64,000 nt of DNA from CTSoil-043 sp963821235 (GTDB taxonomy: Bacteria > Chloroflexota > Limnocylindria > Limnocylindrales > CSP1-4), in NCBI GenBank assembly GCA_963821235.1, contig CAWGCS010000002.1, forward strand, positions 124,001 through 188,000, written 5' to 3'. The notes under the pieces are model-generated. The model did no database searches, had not been told where the DNA came from, and saw nothing but the letters and a program-made list of their open reading frames with translations. Shown one piece after another: positions 8,821-16,576 of this stretch (position 1 is the stretch's first letter; every line of letters starts with the position of its first letter). The translations under genes and the position numbers were made by a program.

Positions 8821-9249
8821 ATGTCCGAGGCGTATCGCGTCGACGTCCGCTCGGTCGATGGTGGCCCGACGGCGCTCGGGTCGGGAGGGTCGGTGACCGT
8901 CGTCATCGACCGGCCGCCCGAGGCCGGCGGCCGAGGGCTCGGCTTCAATGGCGGCCAGTTGCTCAACCTGGCGGTCGCCGGCTGCGTCTCGAACGACCTC
9001 TTCCGCGAGGCCGCCCGCCGCGGCATCCGGCTGGACCGCGTCCGGGTCGTGGCCGACAGCGACTATGGCGGCAGCCCGGCCACCTCGACGCCGATCGAGT
9101 ACGAGGTCGACCTGTCCGGCGACGCCTCAGCCGAGGCGCTCGCCGACCTGGTCGCCTACGTGGACCGGATCGCCGAGATCCCGAGCTCGATCCGCCGCGG
9201 CACCGAGGTCCGGCTGCGGAGCCTGCACCGTGACGCTCCCTGGGAGTGA
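8821..9249 (+). CDS. OsmC-family protein
   Basis: OsmC/Ohr proteins reduce organic hydroperoxides with paired cysteines. The 142-residue protein has the family core: GFNGGQLLNLAVAGCVSNDL (first Cys, about residue 54) and the following helix/strand unit. The second conserved Cys is missing: AGC is the only cysteine of the domain. This places it with YhfA-like single-Cys members, so peroxidase activity is uncertain. ATG 8821 is chosen because GGAGG (8808-8812) stands 8 nt before it. TACGAT (8788-8793) is a plausible -10 element. Confidence 0.85.
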   Translation: MSEAYRVDVRSVDGGPTALGSGGSVTVVIDRPPEAGGRGLGFNGGQLLNLAVAGCVSNDLFREAARRGIRLDRVRVVADSDYGGSPATSTPIEYEVDLSGDASAEALADLVAYVDRIAEIPSSIRRGTEVRLRSLHRDAPWE

Positions 9250-9312
9250 CGCCACCGGTTGTCCGTGCGCGGCCGAGGCGCTCCGGGCGGGCCGGCGCAA
9301 CGAACCACCGCC

Positions 9313-9648
9313 TCAACCCGCTGGCCTCGTCGTGGAGGGCGAGGTCGTCTCACCGACGATCTCCCAGTGGTCTGCGTGCAGGTCCCGGCCGGTCAGCCAG
9401 GCATCGTCCTCGGGGTAGAAGACCGCGCGCGAGATGTCATCGCCCGCGAAGGCCCTGATGGCATCGTCGGACTCCCAGAGCGACAGGGTGAGGATCTCGT
9501 CGTGGTCCCCGGCACGCCGCTGCATGACGTAGAACCCCTGGTTCCCCGGGGTCTCCCGGGAGTCTCGGAGGCCCGTGCGACCGACGATCGCCAGGTACCC
9601 CGACCCCTTGCCGGCCTCGACGGTGCCACGCCAGGTCCTCGCGATCAT
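9313..9648 (-). CDS. Antibiotic-biosynthesis-monooxygenase (ABM) domain protein
   Basis: A 111-residue ferredoxin-like alpha-beta barrel protein. MIARTWRGTVEAGKGSGYLA opens the first strand and helix. NQGFYVMQRR, EILTLSLWESDDAIRAFAG and a C-terminal HWEIV complete the ABM/heme-degrading-monooxygenase pattern (Trp in the strand, then helix). Catalysis is unproven; many members are stress proteins. ATG 9648 has GAGGAG 6 nt upstream, and the -35/-10 pair at 9686-9714 lies just before it. The following plus-strand genes are unrelated. Confidence 0.85.
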   Translation of the reverse strand: MIARTWRGTVEAGKGSGYLAIVGRTGLRDSRETPGNQGFYVMQRRAGDHDEILTLSLWESDDAIRAFAGDDISRAVFYPEDDAWLTGRDLHADHWEIVGETTSPSTTRPAG

Positions 9649-9685
9649 CGCGGACTCCTCCCAGCAGGTGCGCTTGAGGACCCGG

Positions 9686-9714
9686 ATGATGAGCCCTGAG
9701 AAGTAACCCGTCAA
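9686..9714 (-). promoter_or_regulatory. Probable promoter of the ABM gene
   Basis: On the minus strand TTGACG (9714-9709) is followed after 17 nt by CATCAT (9691-9686). It lies 38 nt before the start at 9648. The -10 matches 4 of 6 sigma-70 consensus bases. Confidence 0.5.
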
Positions 9715-9992
9715 GACGTCAAAGCAGTTACTCGGGGTCGATGCGGCGAAGAGGAGCGTCGTGTGGTGGCCTGCCGGCACCGCTGGACGAACCGTCGGGC
9801 CGACGCAGACGCACCCGACGCCCGATCGCCGCGCGGGTTACACGAGCCTGGCGGCAGCGTTCAGTCAGCCTGTCGCTGGCTCATGGTGTGCAGGATCACG
9901 GCGAGAGCATCCACCGCGGCCCCGGGTCAGGTGGTCCTCCCCGATTATGATTGCCCGGTCCGCCGCGCCGCGGCGGGTCAGGAGGGGTTCCC
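9715..9992. other. Intergenic stretch with no gene recognised
   Basis: Between the ABM promoter and the GYD gene I find no convincing coding, RNA or repeat feature. The frames here are short and lack codon bias. A TATGAT (9946-9951) lies 42 nt before the GYD start and could be its -10 element, but no good -35 is visible. Confidence 0.5.
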
Positions 9993-10313
9993 ATGGCCAA
10001 GTACCTGTTCCACGGGTCGTTCACGACCGACGGCCTTCGCGGCATCCTCAAGGAGGGTGGCACCGGACGCCCGAAGGCGGTCGCGGCCCTGGCCGCGAGC
10101 GTCGGCGGAACCCTCGAGTCCTACTACTTCGCATTCGGCGAGGACAGCTACTTCGTCGTCTGCGATCTGCCTGACGACGTGGCCGCCGCTGCGGTGGCGA
10201 TGACGGTCACCGCCAGCGGCGCGGTCTCGAACTCGACCGTCAAGCTGCTGACGCCCGAGCAGATCGACGCGGCAGCGAAGCGCTCTCCGACCTATCGCGC
10301 TCCCGGTCAGTGA
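9993..10313 (+). CDS. GYD-domain protein
   Basis: A 106-residue protein of the GYD family (named for a conserved Gly-Tyr-Asp-like motif), a small ferredoxin-like fold of unknown function. MAKYLFHGSFTTDGLRGIL, then TLESYYFAFGEDSYFVVCDLPDD and a final VKLLTPEQID follow the family order of strand, helix, strand. ATG 9993 has AGGAGGGG 5 nt upstream, which rejects the longer reading from 9951. It is probably monocistronic. Confidence 0.85.
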   Translation: MAKYLFHGSFTTDGLRGILKEGGTGRPKAVAALAASVGGTLESYYFAFGEDSYFVVCDLPDDVAAAAVAMTVTASGAVSNSTVKLLTPEQIDAAAKRSPTYRAPGQ

Positions 10314-10453
10314 GCTGAAGGTCCACCACGAGCCCGACGCTCCGGGGGTCGGGGTCTCACCGTTGCCCTGATCGTGCTCGCGGTCGGGCGACTCGCCGTC
10401 AGCACGCTGGCGACTGTCGGATGCGCGGGCCGAGACAGTGAGGCACGACTGAG

Positions 10454-11134
10454 CTAGTCGGCGGCCGCGGTGATCCCGACTCCGACAGGGCATGCCACTC
10501 CGGTCCCGTGATCGGGGCAGTAGCCGTCCGGAACCTTGTTCAGGTACTGCTGGTGGTAGTCCTCCGCGTAGTAGAAGGGCGGGGCGTCGACGATCTCGGT
10601 CGTGATCGCGCCATAGCCAGCCTTCGCGAGGACCGCCCGATAGGCGTCGCGTGAGCCTGCGGCGGCCTGCCGCTGCTCCGCGTCGAAGACGTGGATCGCC
10701 GACCGGTACTGGGTGCCCCGGTCGTTGCCCTGGCGCATCCCCTGGGTCGGGTCGTGGCTCTCCCAGAAGCGCTTCAGCAGCGCCGCGTAGCTGATCCGGG
10801 CCGGGTCGAAGACCACGCGCACCACCTCGGCGTGGCCCGTGCGCCCGGAGCAGACCTCCTCGTAGGTGGGGTTCGGGGTGAGGCCGCCGGCGTAGCCGAC
10901 CGCGGTCGAGATGACGCCCGGCGTCTGCCAGAACGTCTTCTCGGCGCCCCAGAAGCAGCCCAGGCCGAAGACGGCCACCTGCGCGCCCGCCGGCAGGGGG
11001 CCGGCGATCGGCGTGCCAAGGACGGCGTGGCGCTCGGCGATCGGCATCGGGTCGGGGCGCCCCGGCAGGGCGTCGGCGGGGGAGGGAAGGGCCTGCCTGG
11101 CCGGATCGGGGAAGAGGAAGTCGAGGACGCTCAA
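10454..11134 (-). CDS. msrA: Peptide-methionine (S)-S-oxide reductase MsrA
   Basis: Repairs oxidised methionine (S-sulfoxide) in proteins, recycling through thioredoxin. GLGCFWGAEKTFW (about residue 55) carries the catalytic Cys with the family GCFWG. YAGG, HAEVV, HDPTQ and YHQQYL follow. Resolving cysteines are supplied by GYCPDHGTGVACPVG at the C-terminus. The length (226) is normal for the long N-terminal MsrA type. I chose TTG 11134: GGAG stands 8 nt upstream and TACCAT (11162-11167) gives a -10. ATG 11185 is the main alternative. It is divergent from the PfpI-like gene. Confidence 0.93.
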   Translation of the reverse strand: MSVLDFLFPDPARQALPSPADALPGRPDPMPIAERHAVLGTPIAGPLPAGAQVAVFGLGCFWGAEKTFWQTPGVISTAVGYAGGLTPNPTYEEVCSGRTGHAEVVRVVFDPARISYAALLKRFWESHDPTQGMRQGNDRGTQYRSAIHVFDAEQRQAAAGSRDAYRAVLAKAGYGAITTEIVDAPPFYYAEDYHQQYLNKVPDGYCPDHGTGVACPVGVGITAAAD

Positions 11135-11224
11135 GGGTCGTGCTCCGTGCGGGATGGTCACATGGTAGTCGGGCGACCGTGACATGCGGATGACACCGCC
11201 CGACCGGCCGGCGACAATGCGCCG

Positions 11225-11818
11225 ATGGGCACCCGCCACCGGCCCCTGGTCGGGATCCTCCTCTTCGACGACGTCGAGGTCCTCGACTTCGCCGGCCCGT
11301 ACGAGGTGCTGTCCGCCACGCACGACGAGCGCGGTGAGCCGTACTGCCGGGTCGTCGCCCTGGGCGCCCGGCCCGAGGTCCGCGCCCGGGGCGGCCTCCG
11401 CATCCGGGTCGACCACCTCCTGGCGGACGCGCCGCCGCTCGACGCGCTCGTGGTCCCCGGCGGTCCCGGCGCCGACGACCCGACCGAGGACCAGGAGCGG
11501 CACCTCCTGCCCTTCCTCCGCGCGCGGGCCGCGACGACGCCGCTCGTCGCCTCGGTCTGCACGGGCGCCTTCCTGATGGGACGCGCCGGCCTCCTGGCCG
11601 GACGGCGGGCGACGACGCACACCGGCGCGCTGCCGTCCTTCCGCCGCGAGTTCCCCGACGTCGAGGTGGTGGTCGGGAAGGTCGTCGACGAGGGTCCGAT
11701 CGTGACGGCGATGGGCGTCAGCTCCGGGATCGACCTGGCCCTCCACCTGCTCTGCCGCTGGTTCGGCGAGGAGGCGCGGGCGCGCGGCGCGCGCGACCTC
11801 GACGGCCCCTGGACCTGA
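11225..11818 (+). CDS. DJ-1/PfpI family protein (GATase-1-like)
   Basis: A 197-residue protein of the glutamine-amidotransferase-like fold. LLFDDVEVLDFAGPYEVLS is the N-terminal unit of the AraC-regulator/PfpI subgroup. VVPGGPGADD is the oxyanion-type loop, and VASVCTGAFLMGRAGLL presents the nucleophile Cys (about residue 113). No HTH domain follows, so this is the stand-alone form (isonitrile-hydratase/DJ-1-like). The substrate is unknown. ATG 11225 sits 6 nt after GACAAT (11213-11218), which suggests a leaderless transcript divergent from msrA. Confidence 0.88.
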   Translation: MGTRHRPLVGILLFDDVEVLDFAGPYEVLSATHDERGEPYCRVVALGARPEVRARGGLRIRVDHLLADAPPLDALVVPGGPGADDPTEDQERHLLPFLRARAATTPLVASVCTGAFLMGRAGLLAGRRATTHTGALPSFRREFPDVEVVVGKVVDEGPIVTAMGVSSGIDLALHLLCRWFGEEARARGARDLDGPWT

Positions 11819-11842
11819 GGTCGAGGCCCGTCGCCGGCGGGA

Positions 11843-12043
11843 TCAGTCGAAGTCGAAGATCCCCCGGCCGGCGGAGAACTGGAGCACCAGGCCGCACTGC
11901 TTGCAGATCCTGAGGATCAGCTTGTGGCTGGTGAGGCCCCAGCGGGAATCCATCCGGCCCTTCTGCTGGTCGAACTGCGTCCCGCCGCAGAGCGGGCACT
12001 TGAGGACGGGTTGGGCGGCCTGCTCGGCCTTCTCCCAGGTCAT
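11843..12043 (-). CDS. Small zinc-ribbon protein
   Basis: A 66-residue protein with one treble-clef-like zinc site: CPLCGG near residue 16 and CKQCG near residue 48, separated by QQKGRMDSRW and LTSHKLILRI. The function is unknown; such ribbons often bind DNA or partner proteins. The start ATG has AAGGAGA 6 nt upstream. It lies downstream of the HipA/DUF3037 pair on the same strand, 44 nt apart, and could be read from the same transcript. Confidence 0.8.
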   Translation of the reverse strand: MTWEKAEQAAQPVLKCPLCGGTQFDQQKGRMDSRWGLTSHKLILRICKQCGLVLQFSAGRGIFDFD

Positions 12044-12087
12044 GGCAGTCTCCTTGCCTGTGCGGGACGCTCGACCGCGGCCGGCGG

Positions 12088-12507
12088 TCAGGCGGTCGTC
12101 GAGATCGTCCCGACGAGGGTTCGGAAGAGGTGCTCCAGGGTGGCCGCCGGGTCCGAGGTCATGCCCGTGTGGGCCTCCGACGGCTGGATGATCGTCGACG
12201 AGGGGGCGACGAGCCAGTGGTAGCGCTCCGGCTGGGAGAGCGCCGCGATCGGCCCGCCGGCCGGGTCGCCCGCGGCGATCCGCTCGATCGCGACGAGGTG
12301 CGGCCGGACGTCGGCCGGGTCGCAGTCCGGGTCGAGCGCCCGCAGGCGGGCCTCGTCGAGGGCGACGCGCGCGCCCAGGAATCGCTTGGGCCGGCAGAGG
12401 AGGACGATCCCCGCGTTGATCGACTCGCCGCGATCCACGCGCGGCACGACGCGGACGATGGCGTAGGCGAACGGGTGGCGGGTGGGCTCAGGCGCCGGAA
12501 CGGGCAC
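12088..12507 (-). CDS. DUF3037 family protein
   Basis: A 139-residue protein of the DUF3037 family: AYAIVRVVPRVDRGESINAG (residues about 14-33) and IVLLCRPKRFLGAR are its hallmark N-terminal blocks, and RYHWLVAPSSTIIQPS is the conserved third block. The biochemical role is unknown. It overlaps the 3' end of the upstream HipA-like kinase gene by 20 nt, the usual arrangement for this pair, so the two are almost certainly co-translated. Confidence 0.9.
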   Translation of the reverse strand: MPVPAPEPTRHPFAYAIVRVVPRVDRGESINAGIVLLCRPKRFLGARVALDEARLRALDPDCDPADVRPHLVAIERIAAGDPAGGPIAALSQPERYHWLVAPSSTIIQPSEAHTGMTSDPAATLEHLFRTLVGTISTTA

Positions 12508-13276
12508 GCTCAGCCTCCTCCACGAAGGACCGCGGCGCCGCGAGCCGTCGCCGCAGGTAGTCGACGTACGTGCGCCGATTGTCGTCGACGGAGGCGAACG
12601 TCGGGTCGCCGTCGAGCCAGGCGACCGGCACGGCGTCCACGAGGCCCTCGAGCAGCGCGTCGGTCACCTGGGGAGCCAGCCGGGCGTCCGCGTCCACGAT
12701 CGAGCCGGCGAACGGCAGGAGGACGTGGTCGCGCACCTGGACGAAGGGCCGCCGGGCGTGGTCGGGGTTCCGCCGGTCGTCCTCCCAGCGGTGCTGCACG
12801 TAGAGGGCGGCACCGTGGTCGATCCCGTAGAGGCGGCGGTGCCAGACGAGGAGGTTCGGGTTGCGGGGCGTCCGGTCGATGTTCGTCGTGAAGGCGTCGA
12901 GCCAGACGAAGTCGGCCGCGAGGTCCGGCGACGGCGCGGGCCCGACGGCCGGGGCGAAGCCCAGCGCGCCCGGCAGGAAGTCGACGCCGAGGTTCGTGCC
13001 CGGCGAGCGGTCGAGGAGCTCCTTGACCTCCCAGTGCGGCTCCCCGGCGGCGAAGCGGGCGTCCAGCTCGACGAGCACGAGCTCGGGGACGGGCAGGCCG
13101 AGCGCCCGCGCCAGCTCCCCGACGATGACCTCGGCGACGAGGGCCTTGGGGCCCTGGCCGGCGCCGTGGAACTTGACGACGTAGAGGCCGTCGTCGTCGG
13201 CCTCGCAGAGGCCGGGCAGGGAGCCACCCTCGCGGAACGGCGTGACGTAGCGGGTGGCGGCGACGGTCCGGAGCAC
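12488..13276 (-). CDS. HipA-like kinase (stand-alone, DUF3037 partner)
   Basis: A 262-residue protein related to the HipA Ser/Thr kinase fold. YVVKFHGAGQGPKALVAEVI carries a Lys and a Gly-rich loop. VWLDAFTTNIDRTPRNPNLL has the catalytic Asp/Asn set (xxNxDR..NxN), and YGIDHGAALY holds the metal-binding Asp. It lacks the N-terminal HipA_N/couple_hipA region and has no HipB neighbour, so classical persister toxin action is not implied. GTG 13276 lies 6 nt downstream of TACACT (13283-13288), indicating a leaderless start. DUF3037 is the overlapping partner. Confidence 0.88.
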   Translation of the reverse strand: MLRTVAATRYVTPFREGGSLPGLCEADDDGLYVVKFHGAGQGPKALVAEVIVGELARALGLPVPELVLVELDARFAAGEPHWEVKELLDRSPGTNLGVDFLPGALGFAPAVGPAPSPDLAADFVWLDAFTTNIDRTPRNPNLLVWHRRLYGIDHGAALYVQHRWEDDRRNPDHARRPFVQVRDHVLLPFAGSIVDADARLAPQVTDALLEGLVDAVPVAWLDGDPTFASVDDNRRTYVDYLRRRLAAPRSFVEEAERARSGA

Positions 13277-13381
13277 GGAGCGAGTGTACGGGCGACATGG
13301 CAGGCTCCGTGCCGCCACTCGGGGGGCCGGCGGGAGGGCGGGCGCGGCGGGGCGTTCGGCGGGATGGGACGATCCGTGAGA

Positions 13382-13399
13382 TAGTTGCGCCCGCAACTA
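13382..13399. promoter_or_regulatory. Perfect 18-bp operator-like palindrome
   Basis: TAGTTGCG-CC-CGCAACTA, two perfect 8-bp arms with a 2-bp centre, 24 bp before the DUF385 start. A GACGAT hexamer about 12 bp upstream could be its -10, putting the palindrome at the transcription start. The shape (TTGC...GCAA) is that of MarR-type operators; no MarR gene is in the window. Confidence 0.65.
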
Positions 13400-13422
13400 C
13401 CTGTTCAGTCCGGAGACTACCC

Positions 13423-13806
13423 ATGGATCCCGCCATCCACGCCGCCCTCGATCGCGGCGGCGTCATCGACATCACCACGACCGGTCGACAGTCCGGCGAG
13501 CCGCGCCGGATCGAGATCGTCTTCCACAACATCGGCGGCCGGATCGTGATCTCCGGGATGCCCAGCCGGGCGCGGGCGCGGGCCTGGCTGCGCAACCTCG
13601 AGGCGGATCCGCGCCTGACGATCCACCTCAAGGGAGCCGTGGCGGCGGACCTCCCGGCGACCGCCCGGATCGTCACCGACGAGGCCGAGCGGCGAGCCCT
13701 CCTGGTCCGGGTGGCGCGGAACTGGAATCGAACCGACGTGGACGCGATGGTCGCCTGGAGCCCCCTCGTCGAGGTGACGGTCCCCGGCTACGCGGCCGCG
13801 GCCTGA
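13423..13806 (+). CDS. DUF385 family deazaflavin (F420)-dependent reductase-like protein
   Basis: A 127-residue split-barrel protein of the nitroreductase/quinone-reductase DUF385 group, whose characterised members (e.g. Mycobacterium Ddn) use coenzyme F420. The pattern IDITTTGRQSGEPRRIEI (about residues 15-32) matches the family TxGRxSGxxR signature. GRIVISGMPSRARARAWLRN matches the strand/helix that binds the cofactor. F420 use is inferred. ATG 13423 has CGGAG about 8 nt upstream. An 18-bp palindrome directly upstream suggests repression by a MarR-type protein. Confidence 0.88.
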   Translation: MDPAIHAALDRGGVIDITTTGRQSGEPRRIEIVFHNIGGRIVISGMPSRARARAWLRNLEADPRLTIHLKGAVAADLPATARIVTDEAERRALLVRVARNWNRTDVDAMVAWSPLVEVTVPGYAAAA

Positions 13807-13894
13807 GGCGCGCGCAGGCTCGATTCGGGCGCTCCGACTCTGGCGCCACGACGCCGGGCCGGGCGAACGTGGGCATCTCCGCTCGAGGTGGCCC

Positions 13895-15038
13895 ATGTCG
13901 CACAGCCCCGCCCACGCCGGCGCCCCGATCCACCTGGCCGGCGTCCCGCGCATCTCGTTCGAGCCCATCGACGACCGCTGCCCCGAGCAGGTCCCGTTCG
14001 CCTCGGCCCTCCGCGCCATCCTCGAGTTCCTCGGGGAGTCAGAGCCGGGCCGGACCGTCCACGAGCACGGTCGCTCCTGGCGGCTGGACCCGACCTACGT
14101 CCGCCTGGAGGCAGCTAGCGGCGCCGCCTTCCGCCTGAGCTGGGGTGACGGCTGGCAGCTCGACAACCCGGAGCTGGCCTACATCGCGGACGATCCCGGC
14201 GAGCCCCACACCCGTGCCTTCGCCGCCGTCGGCCGCTCGTTCGAGTTCGTCCACGGGCAGCTGCCCGACCGCGAGGCGGTCTTCCGGGCCCGCGTCCGGG
14301 CCAGCCTGGAGGCGGGCATCCCGGTGATCGCCTTCGGCCTCGTGGGTCCGCCGGAGGCGTCGCTCATCACTGGCCTCGACGAGGACGACGAGGTCGCGAT
14401 CGGCTGGAGCTGCTTCCAGGGGATGGAGCCCTGGAGCGCGGAGGTCGAGCTCGAAGCCCGGCGGGGAGCTGCGACGCCGCGGCTGGGTGGCCGCCGTCGA
14501 GGCCCTGGCGGTGCTCGGGGAGCGAGCGGCCCCGCCGAGCGAGGCGGCCCTGGCCCGGAGCACGATCGAGTTCGCCCTGCGCGTTGCCCGCAGGCCGTGG
14601 ATCGCCTGGGCCAGGCGCCACAACGGCCACGCCGCGTTCGAGGCGTGGGCAGCCGCCCTGGCGGACGAGGCGGATTGGGCCGCCCTCGGTCCCGACCCCG
14701 CCCCCGAAGCGCTCCTGGCGCGGTACGAGGCCCACGACGACGCCGTCGGCATCACGGCCGAGACCCGCTGGTACGCGGCCCGCTGGTGCGAGCTCACGGC
14801 CGAGCGGCTCCCCGCCCTGGCGGCGCCGCTCCGCGAGGCCGGCGGCCGCTACGACGCGATGCACGACCGGATGTGGCGGGCCTGGGAGATCGTCGGCGGG
14901 CCGCCGCGCACCCTCGAGCGAGCGCGCGCGCTGGCGGAGCCGCGGGCGCGCAGCGCCCTCGCGGCCCTCATCCGGGAGACGCGCGCCGACGACGTGGCGG
15001 CGGTGGACGCGCTGGCGCGGGCGGCGCCGCTCGGGTAG
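13895..15038 (+). pseudogene. Conserved unknown protein, interrupted by a frameshift near 14465
   Basis: Two in-line open frames together make one protein of about 380 residues. The 5' part (13895 to about 14465) encodes an N-terminal domain with PIDDRCPEQVPFASALRAIL, FRLSWGDGWQLDNPEL and FGLVGPPEASLITGLDE. The 3' part (in frame by 14466) encodes WVAAVEALAVLG and RHNGHAAFEAWAAAL and HDDAVGI. In intact relatives as I recall them these blocks lie in one uncharacterised protein. The frame changes inside GGGG (14463-14466); removing one G restores the reading. This could be real decay or a homopolymer error. The Cys near the N-terminus hints at a papain/C39-like fold, unproven. Confidence 0.7.
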
Positions 15039-15090
15039 TCGCGGGCGCGGCCGCCGCTTGGCGGGATTGGCCGCTCCTCGGCGATCGGCG

Positions 15091-16218
15091 TCAGTCGCCG
15101 AGGCAGGTCCCCACGTGGCGCGCTGCGGCGAGCCAGGTGTGATCCGGCGGGATCGTCTTGCGGCGCCCGGCGACCTCCTCGAGGGGGACCGCCTCGGTGC
15201 CGTCGCCCCGCGCCGCCACCATGACCCCGAAGGTCCCCGCGTGGACGAGGTCGGCGGCGGCGCTTCCCAGGCGCGTCGCGAGCAGCCGGTCCACCGGTGA
15301 CGGCGTGCCGCCGCGCTGGACGTAGCCGAGGATCGAGACGCGCGACTCCAGGCCCGTGAGCTGCTCCAGCTGGTGGGCCAGGCGGAGCGTGTTGCCGATG
15401 TGCTGCGTCTCGAGGAGGGCGATCTCCGCGCGAGCCGCCTCGCGGGCCGCCGGCTCCTTGGCCCGCTCCTCGCGCGCCTCGGCCGCCGCCAGGGCCTTGG
15501 CGTCCTCGACCGTCCGGGCGCCCTCGGCGACGGCGACGATGCTGAAGTTGGTGCCCCGCCGGACTCGTCGGCGGATGGCGTCGGCGATCGCGCTCACCCG
15601 GTACGGGATCTCCGGGATGAGGATCACGTCGGCGCCGCCGGCCAGCCCGGCGCCCAGGGCCAGCCACCCGGCGCGGTGGCCCATCACCTCGGCCACGATG
15701 ATCCGGTGGTGGCTGTGGGCCGTGCTGTGGAGGCGGTCGATCGCCTCGGTCGCGATCTCCAGCGCGGTCGCGAAGCCGAACGTCGCGTCGGTCATGGCGA
15801 GGTCGTTGTCGATCGTCTTGGGGAGGGTGACGACGTTGAGGCCGGCCCGCGCGAGGCGCAGCGCGCTCTTCGTCGTCCCGCCGCCGCCCAGGCAGACCAG
15901 CGCGTGGAGGCCCGCCTTGCGGTAGGTCGCGAGGATCGTCTCGGTCATGTCCCGGACCTCGCCGTCGACGAGCATCCGGTGGGGCTTGTCGCGGCTGGTG
16001 CCCAGGATCGTGCCGCCGATGGTCAGGATGCCGCTGAGGGTCGTCTTGTCGAGCTTCACCCGGCGATCCTCGGCCAGCCCGCGGAACCCGTCGCGAAAGC
16101 CGACGACCTCCATCCGGTAGGTGCCGATGGCCGCCTTGCCGAAGCCGCGGATGGCCGCATTCAGGCCGGGGCTGTCGCCACCGGCGGTGAGGATCCCGAC
16201 GCGGCGTAGTGTGGCCAT
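15091..16218 (-). CDS. 6-phosphofructokinase (second copy)
   Basis: Phosphorylates fructose 6-phosphate at C1. The 375-residue protein shows GILTAGGDSPGLNAAIRGFG (P-loop equivalent), LGGGGTTKSA (donor-site loop), LPKTIDND (catalytic Asp, about residue 145) and AEVMGHRAGWLAL (substrate site, MGR replaced by MGH as in one Pfk clade). At the donor-determining positions it has Gly (E. coli 104) with Lys (124), and the Asp of E. coli 103 is Gly. Gly104 points to ATP, Lys124 is typical of PPi enzymes, so the donor is ambiguous. ATG 16218 lies 6 nt after TACGAT (16225-16230), a leaderless start. Confidence 0.93.
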   Translation of the reverse strand: MATLRRVGILTAGGDSPGLNAAIRGFGKAAIGTYRMEVVGFRDGFRGLAEDRRVKLDKTTLSGILTIGGTILGTSRDKPHRMLVDGEVRDMTETILATYRKAGLHALVCLGGGGTTKSALRLARAGLNVVTLPKTIDNDLAMTDATFGFATALEIATEAIDRLHSTAHSHHRIIVAEVMGHRAGWLALGAGLAGGADVILIPEIPYRVSAIADAIRRRVRRGTNFSIVAVAEGARTVEDAKALAAAEAREERAKEPAAREAARAEIALLETQHIGNTLRLAHQLEQLTGLESRVSILGYVQRGGTPSPVDRLLATRLGSAAADLVHAGTFGVMVAARGDGTEAVPLEEVAGRRKTIPPDHTWLAAARHVGTCLGD

Positions 16219-16325
16219 GGGCGGATCGTACGACGGGCCGGATCGCGGGTCACCGGCGCGTTCGCGAGGCGGCGCCGGGGCTGGTCGCCGGGACGATTCC
16301 AGGGTAGCCGCCGGACTCGTCAAAC

Positions 16326-16354
16326 CTGACAGGAACTGGCATCAATGGCTGTCA
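16326..16354. promoter_or_regulatory. Candidate WYL-regulator operator (inverted TGACAG/CTGTCA)
   Basis: TGACAG (16327-16332) and CTGTCA (16349-16354) form an inverted pair. The 11-mer ACCTGACAGGA (16325-16335) is repeated in reverse orientation as TCCTGTCAGGT (17557-17567) just upstream of the WYL gene. The sites flank both ends of the regulator and precede the small ORF at 16391. Confidence 0.45.
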
Positions 16355-16390
16355 TCATCGACCTCCAGGAAGGTCAGGAAGGGGGCCACG

Positions 16391-16576
16391 ATGTTCAACC
16401 AGCTCGCCATCGAAGCTGCGCAGTGGGAGCGCGAGCGGGAGATCCACGAGGCGATCCGCCGCCGCCGTCTCCTCTCCGGCGACGGGTCGGATCCCGACGT
16501 CGACCGGGCGGCCGTCTCGGCTCGCTGGGAGCGGCGCCAGCGCCGCATTCACCCGGTTCGGCTCGTCACCCCGTAG
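16391..16576 (+). CDS. Small charged protein, unknown
   Basis: A 61-residue, very Arg/Glu-rich protein (AIEAAQWEREREIHEAIRRRR), probably helical, with no motif I know. ATG 16391 has AGGTCAGGAAGG upstream, a fair binding site. Its 3' end overlaps the 3' end of the converging WYL gene by 28 bp, unusual enough that the last residues may be wrong or the two mRNAs may pair. Supported by good high-GC codon bias and the candidate operator upstream. Confidence 0.55.
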   Translation: MFNQLAIEAAQWEREREIHEAIRRRRLLSGDGSDPDVDRAAVSARWERRQRRIHPVRLVTP

